A stretch of DNA of 64,000 nt, taken from positions 806,001 through 870,000 of the forward strand of contig NZ_ULHE01000001.1 of NCBI RefSeq assembly GCF_900519355.1, written 5' to 3'. Positions 46,190 to 58,349 of the stretch are shown piece by piece (position 1 is the stretch's first letter; every line of letters starts with the position of its first letter). The stretch is from Corynebacterium lactis (GTDB taxonomy: Bacteria; Actinomycetota; Actinomycetes; Mycobacteriales; Mycobacteriaceae). The position numbers and the translations under genes are program-made. Below the pieces are notes generated by a model. That model was not told where the DNA came from. It searched no databases and was given only the letters and a program-made list of their open reading frames with translations.

Positions 46190-47058
46190 GCGTGAAGATG
46201 CGGCTGGACGTCGTCACCGTTTTCCCGGAGTACTTGGACCCGCTGCGCCACGCCCTGCTGGGCAAGGCCATTGAGCGCGGGATTCTGGGTGTCGGCGTGC
46301 ACAACCTGCGCGACTGGGCCCCGGGCGTACATCAGGCCGTGGATGACTCGCCCTACGGCGGCGGCCCCGGCATGGTGATGAAGCCCGAGGTCTGGGGTCC
46401 GGCGCTCGACGACATCGCGGCGGCCGGCATCGAGGGTCTCGGCGGGGCAACGCTCGACTCCGCGGTGCCGCACCTGGACAACGTCCGCCACGACCAGAAG
46501 CTGGGGCTGGCGGAGGAGTCGTCTTATGGTGCCAGCGGATCCGGTGCGGGCACGGAAGACTCCGACAAGCCCCTGCTGATTATCCCGACTCCGGCGGGAG
46601 AGCCCTTCACGCAGGAGATGGCCCGGGAGCTCTCCCACGAGTCGCACGTGGTTTTCGCCTGCGGCCGCTACGAGGGCATTGACCAGCGCGTCGTCGATGA
46701 CGCCGCGAACCGGTACCGGGTGCGCGAGGTCTCCATCGGCGACTACGTGCTGATCGGCGGCGAGGTTGCGGTGCTGGTCATCGCGGAGGCCGTGGTGCGC
46801 CTGATCCCGGGCGTGCTGGGCAACCGGAAGAGTCACGAGGAGGACTCCTTCTCCGACGGGCTTTTGGAAGGGCCGTCCTACACCAAGCCGCGCGTGTGGC
46901 GAGGGCTGGAGGTCCCCGAGGTGCTGCTCAGCGGCAACCACGCCCTGGTGGACCGGTGGCGCCGCGACCAATCGCTGCTGCGCACCGCGGCGCGCCGCCC
47001 GGACCTGTTGGAGGGCGTGGAGCTCTCGGCCCGCGACCGCGAGGTCCTGGGGCGCTGA
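46186..47058 (+). CDS. trmD: tRNA (guanine37-N1)-methyltransferase
   Basis: 290 residues, SPOUT trefoil-knot enzyme that methylates G37 next to the anticodon. It has [54 protein letters not shown] and [11 protein letters not shown]. An extra loop of about 35 residues (about 100-130) between the knot and the C-terminal part is typical of actinobacterial TrmD. The GTG at 46186 is used, although ATG 46198 is possible. Confidence 0.96.
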   Translation: MSVKMRLDVVTVFPEYLDPLRHALLGKAIERGILGVGVHNLRDWAPGVHQAVDDSPYGGGPGMVMKPEVWGPALDDIAAAGIEGLGGATLDSAVPHLDNVRHDQKLGLAEESSYGASGSGAGTEDSDKPLLIIPTPAGEPFTQEMARELSHESHVVFACGRYEGIDQRVVDDAANRYRVREVSIGDYVLIGGEVAVLVIAEAVVRLIPGVLGNRKSHEEDSFSDGLLEGPSYTKPRVWRGLEVPEVLLSGNHALVDRWRRDQSLLRTAARRPDLLEGVELSARDREVLGR

Positions 47059-47651
47059 TGGCGGGCGTCGGCAAGTGGCTGCTGACCCTGGCGGCGGTCG
47101 TGTACGCGACCTTCGTCCACGAGGCGCTGCTCGGCTACCCGCTGGACCCCACCATTTCCTACCTGTCGGAGTACGCGGCGTTTTCCAGCCCGGTCCGCCC
47201 GATCTTCGCCGGTTCCGACGTGGTCGCCTCCACGCTGGGGCTGGCCGGCCTCGGGCTGTTGGCGGGGCAGGGGCGCTGGAGGACCTGGCCGCTCCTGCTG
47301 AAGGTCGCAGCGGTGGCACTGGCCGTGGCGTGGGTGTGCACGCTCGCGGACGTCTTCGTCGCCATGGAGTGCGCCGAGTCCCTGCCGAACTGCAACCCTG
47401 AATCGCCCGGCTGGGGCCATGTTGTGACCTCGACGTTGGCGTCGGCGGGGCAGTTCGTCATGGCGGTGGCCCTGTGGACGCGCTACAGGATCCTGTCCAG
47501 CGCTTTCGTGCTGGCCACCGTGTGGACGTCGTCGGCGGCCGTCCTGTCGCAGCCAGTCGGCGTCGCCCAGCGCATCCAGGTCGCCCTGGCCTGCGTCCTC
47601 ATCGGCTGCCTGGCGGTGGCGCTGGAGAACACTCACAAGAAGGAGCACTAG
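47058..47651 (+). CDS. DUF998-like membrane protein
   Basis: 197 residues with about six membrane segments. SYLSEYAAFSSPVRPIFAGSD in the first loop and LPNCNPESPGWGH in the middle fit the DUF998 pattern. Its ATG overlaps the trmD stop by one base. Function unknown. It forms a small unit with the following PAP2 gene, both inserted between trmD and the conserved downstream genes. Confidence 0.7.
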   Translation: MAGVGKWLLTLAAVVYATFVHEALLGYPLDPTISYLSEYAAFSSPVRPIFAGSDVVASTLGLAGLGLLAGQGRWRTWPLLLKVAAVALAVAWVCTLADVFVAMECAESLPNCNPESPGWGHVVTSTLASAGQFVMAVALWTRYRILSSAFVLATVWTSSAAVLSQPVGVAQRIQVALACVLIGCLAVALENTHKKEH

Positions 47652-47656
47652 TTTCC

Positions 47657-48295
47657 GTGGCACGAGCACGCATTGCCGCACCCGTTCACTTCGTTGGCTG
47701 GGTCGCGGCCCTGATCGCCCTGGCCTGGTTCACCCAGAGCGCCGCCGCCGAACGCCTCGACGGCTCCTTTGCGGGCCTGGTCGCGGGCCTGCACGGCGGG
47801 ACGCTCGATGGGGTGATGGTCGGCCTCGGCGACGTCATCCGCCCGGCCTACATCGCGCCGGCCACCTTGATCGCCGCCGCTGTCCTGTGGTGGCGCTTCC
47901 GCGCGATGGCGCTGCTCCTGCCGGCCTCCTTCGGCGCCTCCATCGCCGTGACCTACGCGATGAAGTGGTTCCTGGGCCGCGACCGCCCCGGCGAGGGCCT
48001 GTCCCTGGTCAGCCTCCACGACGCCGCGTTCCCCTCCGCCCACGTCGCCGGGACGACCAGCACGGGCATGGCCGTCATCCAGCTCCTGCTGCCCGTGCTG
48101 CGCAATGCTGCCCGCAAGCTTCTCGACGCCGCCATCATCGCCCTGATCGGCGCGGTGGCGCTATCCCGCGTCTGGATCGGCGCGCACTGGCTGACCGACG
48201 TCATCGGCGGCCTCATCGCCGGGATTGTCGGCCTAATTGTCGCGCTGCTGGTGCTCAGGAGATTGCAACGAGGACGGCTGCGCCGCTTCGCATAG
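47657..48295 (+). CDS. PAP2-family phosphatase
   Basis: 212 residues with about six membrane segments. The three PAP2 motifs are all present: KWFLGRDRP (K-x6-RP), PSAH, and SRVWIGAHWLTDV (SR-x5-H-x3-D). Such proteins remove phosphate from phosphatidate, undecaprenyl pyrophosphate or prenyl-linked sugars. GTG start at 47657. Its 3' end overlaps convergently by 41 bases with the DUF1877 gene. Confidence 0.88.
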   Translation: MARARIAAPVHFVGWVAALIALAWFTQSAAAERLDGSFAGLVAGLHGGTLDGVMVGLGDVIRPAYIAPATLIAAAVLWWRFRAMALLLPASFGASIAVTYAMKWFLGRDRPGEGLSLVSLHDAAFPSAHVAGTTSTGMAVIQLLLPVLRNAARKLLDAAIIALIGAVALSRVWIGAHWLTDVIGGLIAGIVGLIVALLVLRRLQRGRLRRFA

Positions 48296-48749
48296 TGGCC
48301 TCGTAGAAGGCGACCAGCTCGCTGTAGCGCTGCGCCGCGGTCGCGTCGTCGATAAGCGAGCCGTTGTCCGCGATGCGCGCGGCGAGATCGATGGAGGACA
48401 GCGTCTGGTAGACCTCGCCCACGCGGCCTGCGCGGATCACGGCGGCCATAGGCTTGCGGCTGACGCGGTCGGCGCCAAGGATCGCCTCCGCGAGCGGGTC
48501 GCCGAGGGCCTGGCCGTCGATGGGGTTGCCGGTGAGGCTGCGCAGCAGGGACTCCCAATCGGTGTCGATGTCCAGCGCGTCCTCGTCGGGCACCTGCACA
48601 AAGTGCTCGAGGATGAGCTTCTCCGCGCCCTGGCCGACGAGCCCCGCGGTGCCGCCCTCCGTCGTCGCCGCGGGCGCCGCGAGCTGCACCAGGTGGGCGG
48701 CGTCGGCGTCGGAAATGCGGAGGTATTCGGCGCAGAGTGACTGCTTCAT
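48255..48749 (-). CDS. DUF1877 (YfbM) family protein
   Basis: 164 residues. The pattern LDIDTDWESLLRSLTGNP is characteristic of DUF1877, as is the YxELVAFYExxxRxG C-terminus. No function is known for the family. Convergent with the PAP2 gene, with 41 bases shared at the 3' ends. Start at 48749 has GGAAAGG (GAAAGGAACC) upstream on the minus strand. Confidence 0.7.
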   Translation of the reverse strand: MKQSLCAEYLRISDADAAHLVQLAAPAATTEGGTAGLVGQGAEKLILEHFVQVPDEDALDIDTDWESLLRSLTGNPIDGQALGDPLAEAILGADRVSRKPMAAVIRAGRVGEVYQTLSSIDLAARIADNGSLIDDATAAQRYSELVAFYEATMRSGAAVLVAIS

Positions 48750-48836
48750 GGGGTTCCTTTCGCGGTTTGGCGCACGGCTGGGGTGTGGCTGGGGCGCTGT
48801 CCCAACGATAGTAGCGCTGATAGTAAAGTGGCCCGG

Positions 48837-51166
<2,330 letters not shown>

Positions 51167-51170
<4 letters not shown>

Positions 51171-52201
51171 CGCGCTATCCCCGGCGCGCGTGGGCGTGCG
51201 GCATCGAGCCGCGAGTTGATGTCCCCGGAGACTGCTTCTGCGTGCCCGTCGGGGACCACAACGGTATAGCCCGCCCCCGACGTCTCAATCTTGACGGCCT
51301 CCCCGGAGCGGGCTGCCACGCTGATCCTGCCATCGTTGCCGAAGCGGAGCCCCACACCGCCGCCGTCGGCCCAGTGATAGCGGCCTGGCTCGGCATACCT
51401 GACCGTCCGCATGTCGATAGTGTGGCGAATCTTCACCGGCCCGACCCCGATGAAAACGACGATGTCACTGTCGCGGACCTCAAGGCCGGAGCGATAGCCC
51501 AGCAGCATCGGGATGAGGCACAGCAGGAATATCACGCCGAGTACCGGTAGGAAATAGGCGACTACCAGCGAAACCAGTGCCCATACGCCGAGCATCACCT
51601 TGACAGCTATAGAGCAGGTGACCACCGTTACTCCCGTGGGTTTTCCCCGTGGCAGTTTTTCGGCAGGGGCGCCGGTAACCGAGACGTCGGCAAGCGGGGA
51701 GAAGTCCCGCTGGCGGCTGGCTAGGAGGATTCCCGCGATCAGCCCGATGAGTGCGCCGGTGCCGGCGTAGCTCCAGTAGATGCGAGCGGCGGTGGGGTCC
51801 GCGAGACCGATTTGCGGGAGCGTTACCGCCAGGCCCATACCGATAAGGAAGCCGCACAGCAGTAGGGTGGCCACCGTATTGATTCTGCGCGCGACGAGGG
51901 GCACCCGCACGAGCGCGCCGAACCACCCCATTTGCGCACAGACGACCGTGACGACGAGCAGTGTTGTCGCGCTTTGCAGCGGAGTCATAAACCCGTCCGG
52001 CGCTCCTGCGAGGCTGCCACTCCAGTGCGTTGCCATCTGTTCGGGGAGGCGGCCGAGGCTGGCGGCCGTTACCGTCGCCGCGAAGGCCACGGCAGCCAGA
52101 GCGCATGGCAGAACGATAGTGCCCCAGATTGCGATGGAGTCGTATTTGTGCACGTCATGGGCGTTGTTCTCAGTGTTGGCGTGGCTGCTGGTCTCGCTCA
52201 T
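51167..52201 (-). CDS. Membrane protein with DUF1648-like region
   Basis: 344 residues. Six or seven membrane segments: an N-terminal DUF1648-like pair (LPEQMATHWSGSLAGAPDGF, the PxHWxxxGxxDG motif of the SdpI type) then further segments, and a C-terminal extramembrane domain (about 240-330) with GYRSGLEVRDSDIVVFIGVG resembling a PH-like fold. DUF1648 proteins include immunity proteins such as SdpI, but the function here is unknown. Convergent with tex, with a 4-base overlap. Confidence 0.7.
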
Positions 52202-52251
52202 GGCCTCGACCGTAGCAAGGGGTGCGGATCGAGGGTGTCCAGCGGGGGTAG

Positions 52252-52267
52252 TGGAAAAAATGTTCGA
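52252..52267. promoter_or_regulatory. LexA (SOS) box-like site, second DUF222/HNH gene
   Basis: TGGAAAAAATGTTCGA matches TcGAA(A/C)AnnTGTtCGA at 13 of 14 defined positions and lies 9 bases before the -35 of the promoter below. The second DUF222/HNH gene thus has the same type of site as the first. Confidence 0.6.
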
Positions 52268-52276
52268 ATATGACTC

Positions 52277-52304
52277 TTGCGAAATAGAACAGGCGTGCTA
52301 AAAT
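52277..52304 (+). promoter_or_regulatory. Promoter of the second DUF222/HNH gene
   Basis: TTGCGA (52277-52282) and TAAAAT (52299-52304), 16 bases apart. Leader of about 140 bases before the ATG. Confidence 0.5.
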
Positions 52305-52452
52305 AGGGTCAAAGGAAACCGGCGCTTGAGGTGTTGTCTTGGGGAGTGGTCTCAAGGTGTTGTGAGGCCCTGAAGGAACGTGAAGGGTTCTGCCTCGGGT
52401 GGTATTCAGGATTTCGGTCCGCTGCCGTAGTGGCGGGTTGGAGGGGGATTGA

Positions 52453-53802
52453 ATGTGTGCGGTAACTGATGTTTACGAAGAGGCAATGGGGGAGGGTGCT
52501 CCGCGGTTTTTCCACGAGATCTCGCGGGAGCCTTCCGCGAGGTTAGGTATTCACCGCAATCGAGTGGACCTCGACATTGCGTCAGCTTGCGTGCCATCGT
52601 CGACCATGGTGGACATGGAGGCGTTCATCGCAGAGTTGGCGCCCACGCTTGGGCTGTCGCGGGGCCGTACGCTCACCTATATCGACGTGGGCATGCAGCT
52701 CGAGCTGATGTCTCGACTCGCCAGGCTCCTGCATCATCGCGCCCATCTTCCGCTGGCGCATCTGGCGGTGCTCGCTCGTGCCACGGTGGCGCTGAGCAAG
52801 CCGGAGTCGCTCGCGGCTCTCGAAGATCGCCTCCCGTCCTTCATTCTTCCGCGGGAAGATGGCGAAGCCCTCCGCGGCGTTCGGAGCTTTCACAAGTTCC
52901 TGCAGAAGGAAATCGAGGAAATCGAGCCGCAGCTTCGCCCCCGTGACCTGCCTGGAGACAAAGATCCGCAACTCATGGAGGCCGACCTTGAGAAGGTCGG
53001 AGAGTCCATTTCCTTCGAAGGTGACGGTCCGCTCGCCGAGGTGCTCATGGACCTCGAAAAGTCTCGCGCGCTCGAGTTCAAGGCCACCCTCGACGCCATC
53101 GCCACCTCCGCGGAATGCAGTCGCGTGGAAGCTCTGACGCACCTGGTACGTGGCACGTCCGAGGCGTCGCAAGCCAAAATCGTGCTCAACCTCTACTGCC
53201 CGGCCACGCAGGAGCGCCCGCGTACCGCCTGGCTCGGCGGGGCTGGCTGGCTCTCGGAGGTGGTGACCCCATCCTGGATCGCGCGCGTAACGCATGTCCG
53301 CATGCTTGCCGACGATTCCACGGACTCCTACGTGCCCACCGACTCCCAACGGGCCTACGTGCAGGGGCGGGACGGAACCTGCCGATTCCCGGGATGCGAT
53401 GCACCGGCCGAGGCCTGCGACATTGATCACATCGAGCCCTTTGATCACGAGAATCCGGAAGATGGCGGAAAAACCGAGACCGAAAATCTCCATTGCCTGT
53501 GTCGTCGTCACCACAACATGAAAACTGCGGGTCTGTGGAGCGTCGCGCGGGAAAAGGGTGGGAAGGAAACCTGGGAATCGTCCAGCACGGGCAAGAAACT
53601 GGTGTCCATGGAGCAGGGGCCACTCGCAGGGCATGGGCGCTACTCCTTTGACCTCCGAGGTCAGAAGATTGCGCAGACGCTGGCGGAGCACAACGCCCGC
53701 CGCAAGGATATCCTGGAACGGTCGCGGCGAGTGGTTGAATCGACCCGCGAAACCGAACACGAAACCCAGCACGAAACACCGAGGGAGGAGTTTGGTTTCT
53801 GA
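52453..53802 (+). CDS. DUF222/HNH endonuclease-domain protein (13E12 type), copy 2
   Basis: 449 residues with the same layout as the protein at 10881: helical DUF222 domain, then an HNH module with GRDGTCRFPGC, CDIDHIEPFDHENP and LHCLCRRHHNMKT; the Cys ligands and DH...HH core are intact. The N-terminal half is diverged from copy 1, so they are paralogues of some age and not a fresh duplication. Tail Glu-Thr-His rich (ETEHETQHET). A GGAGGGGG site is present before the ATG. Confidence 0.85.
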   Translation: MCAVTDVYEEAMGEGAPRFFHEISREPSARLGIHRNRVDLDIASACVPSSTMVDMEAFIAELAPTLGLSRGRTLTYIDVGMQLELMSRLARLLHHRAHLPLAHLAVLARATVALSKPESLAALEDRLPSFILPREDGEALRGVRSFHKFLQKEIEEIEPQLRPRDLPGDKDPQLMEADLEKVGESISFEGDGPLAEVLMDLEKSRALEFKATLDAIATSAECSRVEALTHLVRGTSEASQAKIVLNLYCPATQERPRTAWLGGAGWLSEVVTPSWIARVTHVRMLADDSTDSYVPTDSQRAYVQGRDGTCRFPGCDAPAEACDIDHIEPFDHENPEDGGKTETENLHCLCRRHHNMKTAGLWSVAREKGGKETWESSSTGKKLVSMEQGPLAGHGRYSFDLRGQKIAQTLAEHNARRKDILERSRRVVESTRETEHETQHETPREEFGF

Positions 53803-53821
53803 CCTGCGGGTGTGCAATAAT
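53792..53821 (+). promoter_or_regulatory. Probable rplS promoter
   Basis: TTGGTT (53792-53797) and AATAAT (53816-53821) with 18 bases between, at the very end of the DUF222/HNH gene. It gives a leader of about 115 bases before rplS. Confidence 0.4.
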
Positions 53822-53943
53822 CTTCGGGTTGTCTTATTAGGCAGCTTTACCTGTTTCGGGCACGAACCGGCCGAGCGTCCCCACCTGAGGGAAAGAGCCG
53901 CCAGGGTCCTCTGTCTATGCAAAAAGTAAAGGAATAAGTTTCC

Positions 53944-54285
53944 ATGAACATTCTTGACAAGGTTGATGCAGCGTACCTGCGCGACGATGTGCCGGAGTTC
54001 CGCGCCGGTGACACCGTCGAGGTTCACGTGAAGATCGTCGAGGGTAAGAACGAGCGTATCCAGGTCTTCAAGGGCGTCGTTATCCGTCGTCAGGGTGGCG
54101 GCATCCGCGAGACCTTCACCGTCCGCAAGATCTCCTTCGGTATCGGCGTCGAGCGTACCTTCCCGGTTCACTCCCCGAACATCGATCACATCAAGGTCGT
54201 CTTCAAGGGTGACGTCCGCCGTGCCAAGCTGTACTACCTGCGCAACCTGCGCGGTAAGGCTGCACGCATCAAGGAGCGCCGCTAG
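53944..54285 (+). CDS. rplS: 50S ribosomal protein L19
   Basis: 113 residues, normal for L19. [34 protein letters not shown] and [24 protein letters not shown] are all typical. It stabilises the 30S-50S bridge. Followed by a strong terminator. Confidence 0.98.
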   Translation: MNILDKVDAAYLRDDVPEFRAGDTVEVHVKIVEGKNERIQVFKGVVIRRQGGGIRETFTVRKISFGIGVERTFPVHSPNIDHIKVVFKGDVRRAKLYYLRNLRGKAARIKERR

Positions 54286-54313
54286 TCTTCTAGCGCCTGC
54301 GCGCTTCGTACCG

Positions 54314-54345
54314 AAAACCCCGCTGGGATCCCCGGCGGGGTTTTT
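54314..54345 (+). terminator. Terminator of rplS
   Basis: AAAACCCCGC pairs with GCGGGGTTTTT around a short loop. Symmetric enough to act on both strands. Confidence 0.85.
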
Positions 54346-54399
54346 CCGTGTCCGTCATCGCGTATTTCATCGCAAATATCATCGCGTATAGTTTTCTGC

Positions 54400-55197
54400 A
54401 TGACCGCCGACGCACCGCGAGACGAAACCGCCAACGACCCCAAGGGCAATGCCAAGGGTATTGACACCTTCCAGAAGCTGGAAGAGGAAAACGAAAAGTC
54501 CACTCCGTGGTACATCGAAATTCCCATCATTGTCGTAATCGCGCTACTCATCAGCGTCGGCGTGCAGACCTTCATCGGTCGCGTCTATGTAATCCCGTCG
54601 GAGTCGATGCAGCCGACCCTCAACGGCTGCGCGGGCTGCACCGGCGACCGCATCTGGGTGGATAAGATCGCCTACGAGCTGGGCGACCCCAAGCCTGGCG
54701 ACGTCCTCGTCTTCAACGGCCCCGAATCCTGGAACACGGGCTTCGTCTCCCAGCGTTCCACCAATCCGCTGACCAACTCGGTACAGACGCTCGGCTCCTG
54801 GGTGGGCCTCGTGGCTCCGGACGAAAATGCACTGGTCAAGCGCGTTATCGCCACAGGTGGCCAGACGGTTCAGTGTCGGCCGGGAGACCCCGGCATCATG
54901 GTCGACGGCAAGGTGACGGATCAGTCCTTCACCAAGTCGCCGGCCGACCACCCCGTCGACCCCTCCATTGGTTCCGAGCAGTGCGGCGGCCCTTACTTCG
55001 GCCCCATCACCGTGCCGAAGGACAACCTGTGGATGATGGGCGACAATCGCACCAACTCGCGCGACTCCCGCTTCCACATGGGCGACGAATACCAGGGTTC
55101 GGTGCCGAAGGAGAAGGTCGTCGGAAAGGTGCAGGCCATCATCCTGCCGTTTAGCCGTATCGGTGGCGTCGATGACCCGAACATCCAGGGCAACTAG
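54400..55197 (+). CDS. lepB: Signal peptidase I
   Basis: 265 residues, one N-terminal membrane segment (about 39-58). The catalytic Ser69 is in [10 protein letters not shown], the catalytic Lys in [11 protein letters not shown], and [11 protein letters not shown] is box E. Cleaves signal peptides of exported proteins. TATAGT starts 13 bases before the ATG (leaderless). Its 3' end overlaps the likely rnhB start by 26 bases. Confidence 0.95.
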   Translation: MTADAPRDETANDPKGNAKGIDTFQKLEEENEKSTPWYIEIPIIVVIALLISVGVQTFIGRVYVIPSESMQPTLNGCAGCTGDRIWVDKIAYELGDPKPGDVLVFNGPESWNTGFVSQRSTNPLTNSVQTLGSWVGLVAPDENALVKRVIATGGQTVQCRPGDPGIMVDGKVTDQSFTKSPADHPVDPSIGSEQCGGPYFGPITVPKDNLWMMGDNRTNSRDSRFHMGDEYQGSVPKEKVVGKVQAIILPFSRIGGVDDPNIQGN

Positions 55198-55864
55198 CTC
55201 TCAGTCCATCAGCACCCTCAAGCACGCCCGCACCTACGAGGTCGCGCTCTCAAAACGAGGATTCGGTCCGGTTGCGGGCGTCGACGAGGCCGGCCGTGGT
55301 GCCTGCGCCGGTCCCATTGTCATCGCGGCCTGCTGCCTGCCAGAGAAGCCCATCGCTGAACTCGCCGAGCTGACGGACTCGAAGAAACTTTCCCCTCGCA
55401 CCCGCGAGAGGCTGTTCCCGCTGGTGCAGCGCTTCGCGACGTCGTATAGCGTCATCGTCATTCCGGCCGCCGAGATCGACGAATGTGGCATCCAGCACGC
55501 GAACATCTCGGGTATGAGGCGCGCGGTCGCGACGCTCGAAGAGCGCCCCGGCTACGTGCTGACCGACGCCATGAAGGTCCCCGGGCTGCGCTGCCCTTAC
55601 CTGCCGATCATCGGCGGGGATGCCGCGTGCCGGTGTATCGCGGCGGCGAGCGTGCTGGCGAAGGTCACCCGCGACCACATCATGGTCGACCTCTCTGAGC
55701 GCTACCCGGAGTACGGGTTCGAGGGGCACAAGGGCTACGGGACGGCCATTCACATGGATGCCATCCGTCGGCACGGGGCGAGCGCGGAACACCGCATGAC
55801 GTATAGCAACGTGCGACAGGCCCAAGCCGTGTTCTTGACCCAATCTGGGGCGCAACCCGGCTAA
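55172..55864 (+). CDS. rnhB: Ribonuclease HII
   Basis: 230 residues. [21 protein letters not shown] holds the first catalytic Asp-Glu pair, [14 protein letters not shown] and [20 protein letters not shown] the remaining metal-binding residues. It removes ribonucleotides from DNA-RNA hybrids. The start is uncertain: ATG at 55172 or GTG at 55163, both within lepB, so translation is probably coupled. Confidence 0.93.
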   Translation: MTRTSRATSSQSISTLKHARTYEVALSKRGFGPVAGVDEAGRGACAGPIVIAACCLPEKPIAELAELTDSKKLSPRTRERLFPLVQRFATSYSVIVIPAAEIDECGIQHANISGMRRAVATLEERPGYVLTDAMKVPGLRCPYLPIIGGDAACRCIAAASVLAKVTRDHIMVDLSERYPEYGFEGHKGYGTAIHMDAIRRHGASAEHRMTYSNVRQAQAVFLTQSGAQPG

Positions 55865-55909
55865 TCTTGAGCAGGAAATCTTGACAACCCTAAAAGGAGC
55901 CGACGCGAC

Positions 55910-56212
55910 GTGAGCGCTGAAGATCTTGAAAACTACGAAGCCGACGTAGAACTGTCGCTGTACAAGGAGTTCCGTGACGTCGTCAGCCAGTTTTCCTACG
56001 TCGTCGAAACGGAGCGGCGCTTCTACCTGGCAAACGCCGTGGAGTTGATTCCGCACAACTCCGACGGTGAGGTCTACTTCGAACTGCGCATGTCGGATGC
56101 ATGGGTGTGGGACGTCCACCGCCCGGCGCGATTTGTCCGCTACGTCCGCGTGATTACGTTCAAGGACGTCAACATTGAGGAGCTGGACAAGCCTGACCTG
56201 CGCCTTCCCTAG
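55910..56212 (+). CDS. DUF2469 family protein
   Basis: 100 residues, family conserved through actinobacteria between rnhB and yraN. SAEDLENYEADVELSLYKEF, SYVVETERRFYLANAVEL and DVHRPARFVRYVRVITFKDVNI are the conserved blocks. Function unknown. GTG start with AAAGGAGC. Confidence 0.93.
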   Translation: MSAEDLENYEADVELSLYKEFRDVVSQFSYVVETERRFYLANAVELIPHNSDGEVYFELRMSDAWVWDVHRPARFVRYVRVITFKDVNIEELDKPDLRLP

Positions 56213-56221
56213 GTCCCGCGG

Positions 56222-56261
56222 TTATCCATAAAGGTTATCCACAGCCGCGATTCTATCCACA
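56222..56261. promoter_or_regulatory. Cluster of three DnaA-box-like sites
   Basis: TTATCCATA (56222-56230), TTATCCACA (56235-56243, exact consensus) and CTATCCACA (56253-56261), all in the same orientation within 40 bases between DUF2469 and yraN. There is no dnaA or dnaN here, so it is not the origin. Confidence 0.65.
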
Positions 56262-56266
56262 GCTTT

Positions 56267-56300
56267 GACCCTTCGGCCCGCTCGCCGAGGGGTCTTTTTT
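56267..56300 (+). terminator. Terminator before yraN
   Basis: GACCCTTCGG pairs with CCGAGGGGTC around CCCGCTCG, followed by TTTTTT. Confidence 0.8.
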
Positions 56301-56350
56301 GTGCCCGTATGCGACAGTGATGGCGGTCCCGCGACATGGGGCCACGATAA

Positions 56351-56815
56351 ATGGGGGAAGTGACGAGGGGGAGGATAGTGGCGATGCGTATCGCTGTCGA
56401 TCTATCACGGCTGGGGGAGGGGCTCGCGGGTCGCCGCCTGACGTGCCTTGCTCCGAAGGAGCTGGGGGCTGTGGGCGAGGAGATTGCGTGCCGCGAATTG
56501 CAGGCCCGCGGGTGGGGGCTCGTGGGTCGGAACATTCGTGTTGGCCGCGACGAGATCGATCTCCTCTTCGTCGCAGACGGGGAGCTGCGCGTCGTCGAGG
56601 TCAAGAGCCGCAAGGGGGACCGGTTTGGGCTGGGGCGGGAGGCCATGACGGCCGACAAGCTGCGAAGGATGCGCCGCGCCGCATCCGCCTGGCTCCGTTT
56701 GCGTGACGACGCCGCGCAGCGTTACCCGAGCATCTGTTTCGACTGCGCCGAGGTGACCGTGGTGAGCGGGAGTGAAGTGGACTTCGAGCTGGTGGACAGG
56801 ATCGAGGAGTCATGA
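56351..56815 (+). CDS. yraN: UPF0102/YraN endonuclease-fold protein
   Basis: 154 residues with a restriction-endonuclease-like core: GAVGEEIACRELQARGW, then DEIDLLF and VVEVKSRKG, which supply the D...ExK metal site. YraN is thought to work with ComM in DNA handling; its exact task is not known. The ATG at 56351 or the ATG at 56384 could be the start. It overlaps comM by 4 bases (ATGA). Confidence 0.88.
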   Translation: MGEVTRGRIVAMRIAVDLSRLGEGLAGRRLTCLAPKELGAVGEEIACRELQARGWGLVGRNIRVGRDEIDLLFVADGELRVVEVKSRKGDRFGLGREAMTADKLRRMRRAASAWLRLRDDAAQRYPSICFDCAEVTVVSGSEVDFELVDRIEES

Positions 56816-58332
56816 CGGTAGGGACGGCGTTGGCGGTGGGGCTTTGCGGAGTCGAAGGATCGATTGTCGAGGTTGAGGCCGATGTGGGCCGAGGGCTTCC
56901 CGGCATCTATATCGGGGGCCTCGGCGACGCGGCTGTGGGGGAGGCCCGCGAGAGAGTGCGCACGGCGGCGGCCAACTCGGAGATGGCATGGCCCCGGACA
57001 AAGATCGTGGTGAGCCTCTCGCCGGCGCACATGCGCAAGCACGGCACCGGCTTCGACCTCGCCATTGTCTGCGCGGTGCTGATCGCCAACTCGGACAACG
57101 CCGAGGCGAAAGGGCGCCTGCGCAGGACCGTCCTCATCGGGGAGTTGGGTCTGGACGGATCTATCAGGCCCGTGCGTGGCGTACTGCCTGCGGTCCTGGC
57201 GGCGCGCGACGCCGGTGCGAGGTGGGTCGTGGTCCCCGAGGCCAACGCTCAGGAGGCAGCGCTTGTCGACGGAATCGCGGTGGGCACGGCCGCGGACCTG
57301 CAGCAGCTCTGGCGCTGGGTGCTCACCGGCGAGGGAATTGCCACGCCGCGCTCCGGAGCGCCTGGCCAGGCAGAATTTGCCGTCGATCTCAGCGACGTCG
57401 ACGGGCAGAGTCAGGCCCGTTTCGCCCTCGAGGTCGCTGCAGCCGGAGGGCATCACCTCTTTATGCAGGGCTCGCCGGGGACAGGTAAGTCGATGCTGGC
57501 CGAGCGCTTGCCGACGATCCTGCCGCCCCTGACCAGGCGCCAGCAGTTGGAGGTGACGGCAATCCACTCGGTGGCCGGCGCGCTGGACCAGTCGGGCACA
57601 CTGATAACGCACCCTCCCTTCGTGAACCCGCACCATGGGGCGACGGCGGCGGCGCTCGTGGGAGGCGGTGCGATACCTCGGCCCGGGGCCATCAGCCTCG
57701 CCCACCACGGCGTTCTCTTCCTGGACGAGGTCACGCTGATGAGGCCCGCGGTCACCGATGCGCTGCGCACCCCGCTCGAGACGGGTTCGATCGCGCACGT
57801 ACGGACCCACCACCGCGTCGTGTTTCCCTGCCGGACGCAACTGGTGATGGCCGCGAATCCCTGCCGCTGCGGGGCGGCGTACGCCAGCGAGTGCACGTGC
57901 ACCGCCACCGATCGGGCCAGGCACGACAGGGCGCTGTCGGGACCGCTGTGCGACCGCATCGACATCAACGTCATGCTGACTCCCGCGGGTGCCATCGTGG
58001 GAACCGGCGAGCCGGGGGAGCCTTCCGCTGCGGTACGCGAGCGAGTCGTCGAGGCTCGCGAGAGGGCCGCACACCGTTGGCGGGCGCAGGGGCACGCTGC
58101 AGAACTCACGAACGCTACGGTGCCGAGGGCGCGGATGCGTCGGCAAGCGGGGCTGAACCCGGAGGCGATGGCGCTGCTCGAATACAAGCTGAAGGCGGGG
58201 GAGCTGAGCCGAAGAGGGGTCGACAAGGTCATTGCGCTGGCCTGGACGCTGGCAGACCTCGACGGCGCCGCGACGTTTACTTTCGACCACGTCACTACCG
58301 CGTGCGGCCTGCATGACGAGAAGATCTACTAA
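56812..58332 (+). CDS. comM: Mg-chelatase-like AAA+ protein, ComM family
   Basis: 506 residues. VEVEADVGRGLPGIYIGGLGD opens the lon-like N-terminal domain, the Walker A is GSPGTGKSMLAERLP (about 220), the Mg-chelatase region has HHGVLFLDE, NPCRCG (near the Cys-rich insertion CRCGAAYASECTC), and the C-terminus has NPEAMALLEYKL. ComM proteins are helicases that help branch migration during natural transformation. Forms the yraN-comM-dprA operon. Confidence 0.92.
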   Translation: MTVGTALAVGLCGVEGSIVEVEADVGRGLPGIYIGGLGDAAVGEARERVRTAAANSEMAWPRTKIVVSLSPAHMRKHGTGFDLAIVCAVLIANSDNAEAKGRLRRTVLIGELGLDGSIRPVRGVLPAVLAARDAGARWVVVPEANAQEAALVDGIAVGTAADLQQLWRWVLTGEGIATPRSGAPGQAEFAVDLSDVDGQSQARFALEVAAAGGHHLFMQGSPGTGKSMLAERLPTILPPLTRRQQLEVTAIHSVAGALDQSGTLITHPPFVNPHHGATAAALVGGGAIPRPGAISLAHHGVLFLDEVTLMRPAVTDALRTPLETGSIAHVRTHHRVVFPCRTQLVMAANPCRCGAAYASECTCTATDRARHDRALSGPLCDRIDINVMLTPAGAIVGTGEPGEPSAAVRERVVEARERAAHRWRAQGHAAELTNATVPRARMRRQAGLNPEAMALLEYKLKAGELSRRGVDKVIALAWTLADLDGAATFTFDHVTTACGLHDEKIY

Positions 58333-58349
58333 CTAACCAAGGGGGAATC

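Noticed and set aside
56222-56261. Replication origin
   Set aside because: Three DnaA-like boxes but no dnaA, dnaN or AT-rich unwinding region nearby.
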